From: Sisyra terminalis
Lineage: Eukaryota; Arthropoda; Insecta; Neuroptera; Sisyridae
Assembly: GCA_958496175.1 (NCBI GenBank)
Contig: OY292278.1
Coordinates: 23,436,001-23,500,000 of the forward strand
Length of the DNA stretch: 64,000 bases
Direction of reading: 5' to 3'
Shown one piece after another: positions 45,574 to 58,500 of the stretch. The notes under the pieces are model-generated. The model was not told the origin of the DNA. It did no database searches and saw only the letters and a list, made by a program, of their open reading frames with translations. The first letter of the stretch is position 1. Each line of letters opens with the position of its first letter. Both the position numbers and the translations under genes were made by a program.

Positions 45574-45873
45574 TGAGCAATATTACTGCCAATTACTATT
45601 AGCTTAACATGTAAGAATCAGTTGTCAGTACAGACATTTTGAGACATATAAGGAATTCAACTGATCAATATTTAGATGCAATATTAAATAAATATTAGAT
45701 CCTCAATCTTCTAAATTGGCACAATATAATATAGTTTTTCTTGATAAATGCTTATTTTTAATAAGCCTATCTAGATGAGCGAAGTAAGCAGGAACCGCAA
45801 GGATGGAAGAACGAAGTGAACAGAGGGTAAAATTTCAGTTATATTAATAAAAAAATCTAGTTTGAATTATATT

Positions 45874-45896
45874 TTTATTTTAAATATTCATTTATT
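45874..45896 (-). terminator. Candidate mbc polyadenylation signals
   Basis: On the minus strand AATAAA occurs twice here (complement tttatt at 45874-45879 and 45891-45896), about 410 bp after the mbc stop. The 3' UTR would run from 46301 down to this point. Confidence 0.35.
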
Positions 45897-46301
45897 TTTA
45901 CATATAACATTTTCTCTAAATCTTTGGTGTAATATAATAAAACTTGTACAATGTGGCACAATACTTGTCTAAATAAACTTTAAAATATTTGTAAAAACAT
46001 AGAAAAAAGATAAAAAGTTTTTCATAAATTTCTATTTATATTATATTGCGAAGATTTAACCTTGTGATGGCACAAACTCTTGTTCTGTGTGGGAGAAGCA
46101 CCGTATAGAAGGTACATTTACGGAAGACGCATAGAAAATAGTTGTTCCTTAAATATTTTTAAAAAATTGTCATTAAAATTGTATCTAGCAATTAGTCGCT
46201 AAATATTTGGTTTTTCTAAAATTAAAATATGAAAATATCATCTTAAATGTAATGACTATAAGTAATTGTCTCGCTAAATAAATTATAGGCTATAATACTA
46301 T

Positions 46302-46531
46302 TTATATCTTTTTCGGTTTTGGGGGAGGCTGAGGTGGTACACTCTGGTCAATCGGCTCTGGTAACAGAGGTTTTTTGGATAGTCGTGGTGTTGTTTGCAC
46401 GATTGAAACAGATGTGGTGTTTATAACTACATTATCAGGGATATTGCAATAGTCGGGATCTCCACGACATTTGGCTGGTAAAGGAGGAGGCAGCAAATGA
46501 TCTTCTTCACTGGCCGTAGAATCTGTTGTTC
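46302..46531 (-). CDS. mbc: mbc last exon: proline-rich tail with Crk-binding motif
   Basis: It encodes [17 protein letters not shown] and ends [12 protein letters not shown] before the stop. PPPLPAK fits the P-P-x-L-P-x-K motif by which DOCK180-type proteins bind the first SH3 domain of Crk (complement of 46470-46490). Confidence 0.92.
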
Positions 46532-49500
46532 CTAGAAATAGAAAAACGTTTAAAGGTTCCTTTTGGAAATATAATGGATGATTTACCAGCCGAATTTCGA
46601 TTGCTGTTATTTCCGGAACATGTACTTCCTGGACTGCGTATACTGATCGAGATACTTGGAGGTCGAGAGTTCATAAATTGGCCACTGGATGGTCGACTGA
46701 GACGCCTTTCTTTTTCTACTTCGGAACGTAAGGGACGATGAGGTGTTAACTAAAATTCAGAAAATAAATATTACGAAAAGTTTTATAATTTGATGCCAAA
46801 TATTTACTTCTTCTCGAAGTTCTATCACAGGAGTCGTGGGTGATGTAATAATTGACGAAGTTTCGCTTGTATCTGTATACCACTGAGTAGCACTGGTTAC
46901 CAAAGGTAACGAAATGATCGATTCTCGATCTAGTTTACGAGAATTTCGACGCTTTTCCTTATTTGGACTCTTGGATTTGCTCTTGGTCGATGGTGATGGA
47001 CTGGATATGACCGATAATTTATTGCTTTGCGGCGACAATAGCATACTTCGATGATGACTTTGTCCATTATTTCTATTATATAAAACCAAATTTATAGATT
47101 AAATCAGAATAAAAATTCGGATCAGTGCATTTCGAATTTAGTTAAATGAATCACCTGAAATTTTGCACTTTAAAACAATTCAAGTTGAACATCTCAAGTT
47201 TACTGTTTTACATTTTTTTTAAACAGTAAGTGAACAGTTCAGGCATAATAGACAAATTGTTACTATTGTAACTTAATATTATTATTATTATTATTAAAAC
47301 CAGGACTTATGCCGGTTTAAAGAATATTCAGGTTCGAGTTTAAAGTTGACCTGGGTTCGGGCCTTTCAGGCAAAGAATAGATGACACCGAACGGAAAAAT
47401 TCAACCATGCGAATTTTCGATCGATATTTTTTTTTTGGTATTTAAAGAAGATCATTAAAAATACTTCGTATGATTTTTATTTATCTATTGGAGAACCGTT
47501 AACATTTTTACGATGAGTTAAAAGTTGTGGTTTATTAATTGCAATATTATTTTTATAAAATAACAACCACATATCCGTAATTATAATTTAAAGATCTCTC
47601 TCAATGATTTTTGATATATACTGGTCTCTCTTACATTGTGACTCATCACATAACAGTAACAAAGCGATCTAATACTACTTAATGACTACTGAAGAAGATT
47701 GCTTGACAATCGAAATACGTATCTGGGCAAACATATTCGTTTGAACTTTTGTTAAAATTTGTGCTTATAGTTTACTTTTTTAAATTGTATTACATAAATT
47801 AGACAACAATATATTATATTTTTTGTTTAAACAGTAAAATTGTTCAAAGTCAGTGAAAAAACTCTAATTTAACTCTTTTACGATTTCCTCAGCAATGCGC
47901 TTCACCAGGACTATTGCACCCCAATGTTGTTTTACTTATTTCGAAGATAAATATAATCAAATAGCCAGTTGGATCATTATAGAAATTTTCTAACTAATGT
48001 CCAGATGATTTTAGAAAACTGAGGTGATCCCAAGCCAGAAATGATCAATCGGATAGGACATGAAAAGCAGTTTTCTTCTTCTCGCCACATTTTCTGCATA
48101 CTCTCGATTCCTATTTACTCCCACAGAAAACTTGTGTTTCGTCAAGGGTTTCTTTATCTAACCTTTGAAAATCTTCCTCTTGAGTAGTTGTTTCTTTGCT
48201 CATTCTGAGTTTGCCCAGATATGTGATCTAATGCTGTGCACTTCGACACGCCAATTGCTGGTCCTAGACCAATGAATGATATAATTGAACCAGTCTAATC
48301 GATTAGTATCTTTTATACCATTAATGCTAGCACGTTTTGGCATTAAGCCAGTTTCACCTTATTGAATATCATCAACTAAGGGATGGGTTTTTGCATTCAC
48401 AAACTAATTTACAAGTCTACTCGTGGCCGAGTAGTTAAGGTGGCCGTTCCAAAACTAGGTTCGAAGCTCCTATCGAACAAATATTCAATATTCCTCGATT
48501 CACAGATTTTAATTAACTCTAGAGTCGCTAAAAATCTTGGCAATTATAAAGCGACGATAAATAATGACAATAACAACAAAACTAATTTGTAATTTTGAAT
48601 ATGAAGGGGGAAATTCATACCGTCAAAGAAAATGAATCGAATTTTAAACAATGGTTATATTCCTCAAATGTAAATCAAATAACTGACATTGTGGTTAGCT
48701 TAGGTTTATTTAAAATTCAAATTGAAAACTTTTTACTTTGGTAAAAATCGCGTTCAGTAGAAAGAAGATTTTCTTGATTGGAAAAATGAACTTAAAGTTC
48801 AAAGACAATTGCTATAATATTTTCTGGGGTATAGCATTGTGCCAATAAGAAACATGGACTATTAGATGCTGGAGAAGAATAAAGAAAAGCAAATAAACGA
48901 ATCAATTCAAAAGTATAAAAGTATTGATGAGTGATGAACGAAGAAAAAACGATAACTATGAAGTGCCAGCGGCAAAAGCTAACTAAGCGGGTCATATCCT
49001 AAAAGGAAGAGGGCTCATATTGGTACACATTGCAAAAGAAAAACTGGAAAACCCTAATAAAACACAAGGAGTTGGAATCCTGAACCTGTAAAAAAGAGGA
49101 ATAAACTACCCAAATCTGAAGAACCTCGCAAAGAATTGGGTTGAGATTATATATCTACATAATGGTTGGATATATGAATGAAATCATTACATTTTTTTTA
49201 AGAAAAAACATTGTCCTCAATATATTTTCATAGTATATCGTTTTCGCAACTTTTAACTTTTTGTACGTAAAAATGTTACCGATGTTTAGATCAATAAAGC
49301 TTTTTCCCAGCTTAATTTGAACAAAGGTGTTATTTACGAAAGTTGAGATTGACGTAAATCTTATCTATATATAATCTAATATGCCTGAACTCGAACATCA
49401 TAAATGCACTAGAATAATAATAATAATCATAAACATTAATTTAACATTCAAAGATACGAGAAAAAAAGCGAACCAAAGAATGCAACAAAAACATTTTGTT

Positions 49501-52500
49501 TTTCAAAAAACAATTATCCCAAGACAGGAAACAGGAAGCAAAGCTGTGATTCAGGTCTTAATATTTACCAATTTTACTGCTTCGGCATTGGATTATAAAA
49601 TTCAAATATCTTGTGGAAATCCTGAACTTAAGTGGTATGTGAAAGGTATATTGTGTGTATTGTGCAAGGTAGGGAATGTGAAGGAGTTGGGGAAAATTTA
49701 CTTTCTAAAACTAATATTTGAGGCCATTTTCTCATATCTGTAAGAAAAAAAGTAATTTTGTTCTGTTTTTCTCTTTAAATCAATGTCATCTTTAGACGAA
49801 AAACCAAAATGAAAAAAAATGTGCAATGAAAGCAAAAAGTACCGACCTGGTTAATGTGGCGGAATTCGTGCCGAAATTGAATGTGCCCGTTAAGGTTTTC
49901 AGTGCGTTTGCCTGGGACTTCGTTAAACTCGAGAATCGATTTCCGTTATAAATACTAAGCGTACAAAAAGAAGCGAGAGTTAACATAAATTATAAGAAAA
50001 CGTTAAAAATTATCAAAAACCCAATGAATTTGATTGATTAATTTCTAAGCCCATTCAGATTATTTAAAAGAATGGCCATTCCCGAAATTCCCAAGTTTTC
50101 AAAAGAAATTAAACTTACTCGGAACTAAATGATAGGTCTGACATTCTGCTGTCCATGCTGGCACCGCTGTGGCTAAACTGGCGTCGCATCGTCACAGCGT
50201 TGGGAGTCTCAAATTTGATGTCACAAGTCTGAAACAATTTAATAAATTATTCAAAATTTAAGAATAAAATAGGAAGTTAGAAAAGTGAAGGTATCGTGAG
50301 TAGAACGGAAATTCTTAACATTATTTAGTTGCTTTTGTAAACATACTTTTATAATTTAGTTTTGTTATTACTAAGTTGGGTTTTCCAGGATGAGGCTAGT
50401 TCAGCCTCAGGATTCATTGTACTTCCTGGGTCCCTAACTCAACTAGTTTAGACCAAGCAGCCATGCGAACCTCAGCAATCTTTGCACAAGGTGCTTTTCG
50501 ACTATTTCGCTTCCGGGACTTAATAATCCTTGTTCCTCATGTTTTCAATCATTCAGAACATTACATTCCCTTGCATTCCTCATTCTATTCTCTTGTGGCT
50601 TAGCATCCCAAGTTGACATTTTTTTTGGTAGCTAGGCTTGTAAGGATTTCTTTATACTCCCAGATCAGTTTGGAGCTGATCTATGGTTTTGATAATGCTT
50701 TTAATACGGTTTGACTATCGATATTTTTTGTAAAAATTGATTCAATAATTTCTGGAAATTTCATAGTATAAGAATTGGTATAGTTTGCTTTAGTTACAAA
50801 TAAAAAAAATACCATATTAGTCGTCTTTGAAATGGACTTATGTCATTTTCAAAATAAACAGCTCAATTATTTTGATATATTAAGAATACTTGAAGTAGTA
50901 GAACTCTTCAACTTTCGAGAACATAAAACACTCAATAGATTTGTTCTTTACCTTTTTCATGGATTTTTTTATTCAATGATATTTCATACCAACAAATTTG
51001 CGTCTATAAAATGCAGATATACGAATAGTAAAAAAAAGGAATCTTCTCAAGTTAGAACTGGTTTTAAATTGCATTTACAAGTCGTAAAAATTCTTCAACT
51101 GGTTAACAACAGACTAGCGGTATAAACATTAATACAAAAAGAATAAATAATCTACCCTATCAGAAACTAGTTTTAAACTGCATTCATGAGGCGTAAAAAT
51201 TCCTAAAGATTGTATTTATATTTATGACCTTGTTCGATTCAGAGCTTTTGAAAAGTAAGATAACTTGTGGGTAAAGCAGGTTAGCCGAAAATGTAGTATA
51301 CGGATCCATTGATGTTATTTTTGCCACATGAAGTGGATCGTGCTATTTTTAAAACACTTTTTCAGACATTCCCGTATACAGACTAGCACTACATGTCTCC
51401 GCTTGATATATGGTGGCATCTCTTAACGATATATGCAATTCGTATCCTAGATTTCTCCCATAAATGCCAACACCTAAGCCGTTTTCTATCAAAGAGCCAT
51501 CAGTATATTTTTCCTGATAACAAAGTTTCAAAAATAGTTTTTTAATTTCCATAACTTTCTAAAAAAAAAAAAAAAAAAAAAAACTATTTTTCTCAGGAAA
51601 CTTCCGTAATATCAGGTTGTTAACAACCGAAAAGACAAAAACCAAAAGTAAGGAAAATTTCCTACCTCCTGGGTTGAATATCATTTTTTGTCTTTTGTTC
51701 TAAATAGTGTACGGTAAACTTATAAGAATAAAAGAACTCCTATAATTGTGTTAAAACAATTAAGCTTTGTTGTTGCGAATTTCATATACCTAAAATTTCG
51801 ATAAAAACCCAAGATTGCAACTGTTTTCATAAAAACAAAAAAAATACTGTAATTTGTATATGAATATAAGCAAATTATATCGCTCGGTGGCACCTGTTAA
51901 GATTACAGCATTTTTCGATTCTGTTAACCATAATTTTGAAAATAGCATTTGCTTTAATAACGGAATACGAACCTTCATCCAAACTTTCATGGTTAAAAAA
52001 TAAATATATTATTTTAAACATACCCGTTTTCCATACTTTTCCTCAACGCTTTGTCGCATTTCAACGAAACATTGTTCCAACCTTTGTTGGAAAGGCAACA
52101 AACTGTGTGGCGCTCGTTGCTTGTGTAATTGAATACCAACTTCCAACAATGGAATTTGGTACGCAATTAAATCTTTCAACTTCTGAATCAAAACCAAATC
52201 TTCGGCATGATTTTCAATATATTTTTCATTGAAAAACGCTTTCTCGTAGTTGACAATTCCACCCATAACGGCTGCATCAACAATTCCTAAAACAATCAAC
52301 ACATTCGACGTTTTAAAAAAATGGTATTACGAAAAATATTATCATAATTGATCATTTTGTTTACCATTTAATTTCAAACTGAGAGGATTTAGTGGTAAAT
52401 TTGGATCACTTTTGTGCGAAATTATCAATTCTTTCAGTTGCTTATTTGTCGTTTCCATCGTTTCGATAGCGTTACGTAACGGTGATATAGAATATGTATC

Positions 52501-55500
52501 GCTTGAGGTTACGGGAAACCATCGTAAAATGCCTGGCAATGAATAAGTCGTAATCAAAACAGTTCGTTCCAACCATAAGCTAGCAAATTCGTTTTGTTCC
52601 TCTTCAATGTTTGGATCCTTTCGATGGAACGGACGAGAAAACCGAAACTTTTGCACATCGTTAACGCGATAATAGCGGAGAATTTGATCGTTGACAGGTT
52701 TACCGGAAAATCTTTGTTTTCGATCATCCATTACTGGATCAACTTTATTAATTTGGACGTCTAAATGCGATGGTTAAGGAAGAAAATTGGAGCAAGACAA
52801 AATTTAAGTATTTTCCTTAAATATTATGATATTATTAATTGTTTATTATCAAGAATTAAACTAATCCTTTCATCTTGGCAATAAACCATAGGCACATTGT
52901 TTTTTTATCTTTTTTAATCAATAAAAGACTTTATTAAAATCAGAAAACACCCATTTTTCGTTTTGGAAAATTTAAATTTTGGCAGATTTTTTTTTAATAT
53001 TAATGATCAAAATGATGGGTGCGCCTATGGATCTATGTGACGTCACAGTCCATACATTGAAACCGAAATATAGACAAATAATTGAGCGGTTACCATGAAA
53101 ACAACAATATTTTACATAATTTTCCCCATTTTCCGCCACGGAATATATTTTATACCCTAAAAATTACTCTCATCTTATTTACGGAATGGAGGTTAATTGT
53201 GATTAGTGTATGTAGAAACTAAGGTAAGAGTTCTTATTTACTTTTTCAATACTGAGTATCTTCACACAAGTAAGAAAATAATTAAAGATTATAGATTTAT
53301 TTAAATAAATCTTTTTTTATAAATTATTTTGAATAATTTTCAAAGGAAATCAAGCATAATGCCAAGGACTCCTGAATGAAAAAAAAAGTGCAATTTTCGG
53401 ACAATATTATATTTTGGTATTCCTTCATTAAATTAAAAAACAAACTTTTTCAAATGGGACCGCGGACCCCTGGGAGTTCGCGGACCACAGGTTGGGAAAC
53501 AATGGTTTAGAACATTTAAAATTGTTTTTAAAACGTGTGCATTAGATCTATTACAAAGCGACAATAAATACCAATAAAAAAGGAACTATTTTTCATCTCA
53601 TTAAATTAAATTAAAATGTACCAAAGTATTGTTTGATAATGGTTAAAAGGTATAATAAATGAGTAAAATGATGGTAATTAAATTCTTGGTATTAGCGATA
53701 CTTTTATAGTGGAATCTTTAATGTATCACTTTAGGGATTGTACTTAACTTTCCCTTGAATCCAAAGGAAAGTCAATAGCAAGAACCTTATATCTCCCGAA
53801 AATTCACAAAAGCATAGGGTAAAGCTCAATATATGGAGGAGGGAAATATTTAGATATGCTACTAAATGATCTGAAATGTGGCATGTTAGGCATACAATCT
53901 AAATTGACACGCTAGGTTGCATAACTAAAGCATTTTTGATGCACTTTAAGCCTGGCCTATGTACAGATGTGCTGACACACACACAAGATATATTGATGTA
54001 TGTTGAAGGTATTTTCTTATGTATTTTTCATGGTAATAATAAATAAATCAAATAATTTGCTTTATATAAAACTGTTGTTGGATTAAAAGGATACATTGTC
54101 CTGTAGATTCGGTGATATCTTCTCCCGGAGGCGTCAATTTATTCATCAATTCCGCATTGGGTAACTGATTCAACAATCGCGTACTAAAATCACTAAGTCG
54201 TTCGTACTCTTTTCCTCGATAAACATAAACTTTATTTTGCAAAAACGGCGGAAAACCTCGCCCATAGTATGCCACTCGAAAATATTCTGGCTCAGGTCGC
54301 ATTTGTTTCATTATTGAATCATAAAATACAGACATACGTTTATGAAGATCACTTAAACTTAAATAATCGTAGACCTCATCTTCATACTGACGCATAAGTT
54401 CCTTGCACACATTTAACGCACATTCCCACATCTAAAAAGAAAGTTTGTTAGTTGTGAATTTTAAAACTGAATTTGGTTTATTTTACTTTTCCTTTGTCGA
54501 AATATTCGATGATGTTATAATATAGCGTTTCTTTGAGTTCACGGTTAGTTTTGCAAGTGGCATGTTTATGGCTTTTTAATAAAGGTGGTAAAGGTTGATC
54601 AGACCAATTTAATAAATCACTGTGCAGCTTTAGAGTATAGGCCGCTTCGGTGTAGTTGTCGCATTCCAGGTGTAAATCGCAAAGTTTGTAAACATAACGA
54701 ATGTACATTTCATTTCGATGAATTTCTGAATAAAAATCTAACAAACTAACTGTACAACTCATGCGATTTTCTTTGTTCTCATCGTGGATTATATCTCTGT
54801 ATTCCAACAATCGTTCCATTAAACGTGCAACAATTGTCACAAATTTAACACCTTGATCCCTTAAATTATTGTGATTTTCACAAAGCGTCATCATTATTTG
54901 ATAAAAAAGCTCCTTGTATTGATTGTCGCCACGACCACCTTCGACAAGAACGTCCAATTTTGCGATCATTTCGTTTTCAAACTCATTGAAATTGCCTCGC
55001 ACTTGCGAAGCATCCCTCTTGGTGTCCCCAAAACTTTCAGTCAAAGCTCGTGATGAATAAAACTCACATTGCATCATATCAAAAAATATCGGGATTGTCG
55101 CTTTTCGAAGCTCTGTTTCAGGTATTAGAGTCATCTCCAAAAATGGACCGATTAAGCTTGGAATAAATTGCTTCTTATACTGACCTAAAAAGAAAATTGA
55201 AAAATAAATAAAAATGAAAAAGGAAACACACATTCCAAACATCAAATCTTCCAATTCGAAGTTTATATAAGTTTTACATTTGATATTCTTTGAAACATTG
55301 GATTTATGCATAAATTAAAAAGAAATGTTTAGATGAAAATTACCTAAATTAAACCACATGGCTCGAATTTCAAAACCAGTTTCTCGTCGCATGTCTTTGT
55401 ACCGCGCGATTATTCGGTTTCTTTTATTGCACGAAAACTTTTCCAATTGCAATGCCGGTTGCGTCAGAAACGCAATGGCACAATGGAAAAAATTATTCCA

Positions 55501-58500
55501 CACTTGATTGTCGAACGGATCGAAAAAATGATCTCTAGTAGTGTGCGAAAAAAATCGAAGCGCTTTTAAAATGACCGAATTTTGCAACATAATCATTTCA
55601 CACCAATCTGCTGGATAAACAGTCTTCGAAGACACCAAATCTTTGAACACCATAAATATTTCCATAACAAAATCCAAAAGATCAAAACGAGTCACAAAGT
55701 GGTTGATGTAAACTTCGTAATGATGAGCGGTCATTTGCCGGAAAATTGATATTGTAATCGCAACCAAATTTCCCTGAAAATATTAAATTGGTAAAGAAGA
55801 AAATGTTTTTTTGAAATTTATTTACCACTAGTGGATTTTCCCGATCCATCGTTATCATCGTTTGAATCACAGTGCGTAGCACCTTCAGCATAATCTCAGA
55901 AATATCAAGCATCGTCGAACCAATATCCGTTCGGAAAAGCAACTCTAAAATATCACTGAGAATCTTCACGCAAAGCTCCACCTAAAAGCTTTTAGATTAG
56001 TACACCAAAGTCTAAATTAAGTACAAAATTATTTTCGGGGTTATGAAAAGAAAAAAATAATACAGAATTTTCGGAGGAAAATGAACAGTCAAACCTCTTC
56101 GGAGTAGCCTCGATGTTGATTTAAACGATGCTTACTGGCGCCAAGAACACGCGCCACCTTGGCCACCGATCTCGACTTGTAACGAATCTCACCACCTCGA
56201 TACCCCTGATTTTCGAAATTAATTTCAACATTCTCATTTTTTTTTAATAAAATAAAATTAAAAAAATTATGTTAGTTGTTAATTGACTTATGCTGAACAA
56301 AACAAAATTTTATTAATGATTTCAATTAATGATACCATTGAAGATTTTTTTCTCAAAAATTCAGTTTAGCAAAACTATTTAACTAATGGACATATACTTA
56401 TTCTTGGACATACCTTGTCGGAATAAATTGAGAAATTAAAGAAAAAAATAGTGTTCGATTTCAATCATTATTTTTCTTTAGATTTGCTTCTTTAAAAACA
56501 AATCGTTGTACTTCAGAGCTGGTAGTCAGATACTTGAAGAAGTTACCTAGATATTATATAAGTTACTTTTGTAAAAAATATCCGAAATTACTTTAGATAT
56601 CTAGTTATTCTTAAAAAAGAATTTAAATTTTTATCTTAAGTTACTTTTTAAGATTTTTTTTTTCAGTTACTTTGTATACTATATATGTACTAAATTTTGT
56701 AACGTTTTAGGTAAATTGATTAGGTAATCAGAAATAGAACAAAACAAAATAAAATAAAACTCTGTATCTAATCTCTCGATGTCTAAGTTACTCTTAGGTA
56801 TCTAAGATACTTTTTAAGCTACAAAATACAGTTCCTTTAAAAAAGTACCTAAGATAATAGTTACATTTTACCAAAAAATAAAGGAATTAAGATACAGTAT
56901 CTGAATACACTAATGTAACTAAGTTACTTTAACTAATCGAATTCTTAATCCCTCACAAATAAAAACGAGACACATAAAGACTTATGGTATATCGTGAGCA
57001 TAATAATCTCAAGAATTAACTTATGAGTAATTTATTCTTCATATATTAAAAATCTTCAATTTTTTGGCTTTCGCGGAATATTTCGATCAAAGCAAAACAA
57101 GCAGCTTTAACTTCGACTAAAATTTGACCTTAATCCGTTCTATGCGTCGTACCTATAAGGATGCAAATGATATATCGATTTTTTCAAACATCGATGGACC
57201 ATTCATAAACATCTATGTTGTAACATATTTTTATGAGCAATGTTGCATCCCTACGTGCCTATTGTCATTTAATGATGCTGTGATTATGGCCTAATGAACA
57301 CCATTCTATTTATCTGTATTATGTATTTGGGTTCGAATCCCGCAATTACTGGAATTTTGTATTTCCAGAATAGTGGTTAATAGAATTCAAAAAATCCTAG
57401 ATGACTATTGCAGTTGCACTTAAAACTACGATAATTAAACTAAAGAAAAAAAAAAGTAACTTATAAATTTATTTTATTTCTTAATTTTAACATTTATTCG
57501 TTTTTAATTGCCAAGGTATGTCTAATAGTATATATCGATTGTTTAATCTAAATATCTTCAAATGCTCAATTTTCTTATATAATTTTAAGGCATAGTGGTC
57601 AAACTTTTCATATTATGCTGTATATCAAATTTTTCACGCACATTTGTATTTATTTTTGTGTAGTCATGTAGATAATTCAATGAATATTAAATACAAAGTG
57701 CTATAGTTTTTATATAATGAAAACAGTTATATTTCGAACATTAGTGATTTCAATACCATAATAAAATGGGGAAAAGTATGAAAATAATTTAACGCGCATA
57801 GTATAGTTGTATAATATGCCGATAGCTCTCTTTCAATACATTAAATACGAATATGTAACAGGTTGACATTCTATGCTATAAAATTTTAGTTGAATTCAAT
57901 GGAAAAAAATCTGATAAAAACATGCAAATGCAATCAAAATTACCATAAAAACATGCAACAAATCCCAAACAAAATGTTATATAATATATTTGTTACAACA
58001 GATTAAATTGTTAGTAAAATAAAATTTAAATGTTACACAATATATATTAAAAGAAAATTTAAAGACAAACTAATAGTGTTGAAGAATATGAACATACACA
58101 TTTCTTTTTTTCGCAAAATTCGAGTGAAAATGCGAGTGCCCCCTTTAACAAAGGGGACGGATAGTGTGGTGCATCTGCGCCTGAAGGTGGCCAAGGGGAC
58201 AGCACATACTGACAAAGCCCAGCGTTCGATTTTTCAAGTTCTTCGCAAACGATATAAATTTATTTAAGTACAAAATAATTGTAAATTGATTCATTCTCGT
58301 TCCAAATGCAATTTGATTAAATTGCCCCCTTATTAAATAACATATTTAAAAAGAGACAATACAAAACAAAACATGTAAGAGAAATTTATAGCCTGTATTA
58401 TTTTTGAAATAGACAAAATTTGAATGTTTTAGAAGAAATATTTTCAAGCACGGCAGTTCCATGGTTTCGTCCTCATACTGTGCAAACTGAAGCAATTTCT

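Noticed and set aside
46526..46741. Plus-strand frame of 71 codons
   Set aside because: It is the antisense of an mbc tail exon, which has phase-correct splice sites and a DOCK-like continuation.
49381..49743. Plus-strand frame of 120 codons in an mbc intron
   Set aside because: It starts in an AAT microsatellite, has no domain or splice context and lies antisense within an intron.
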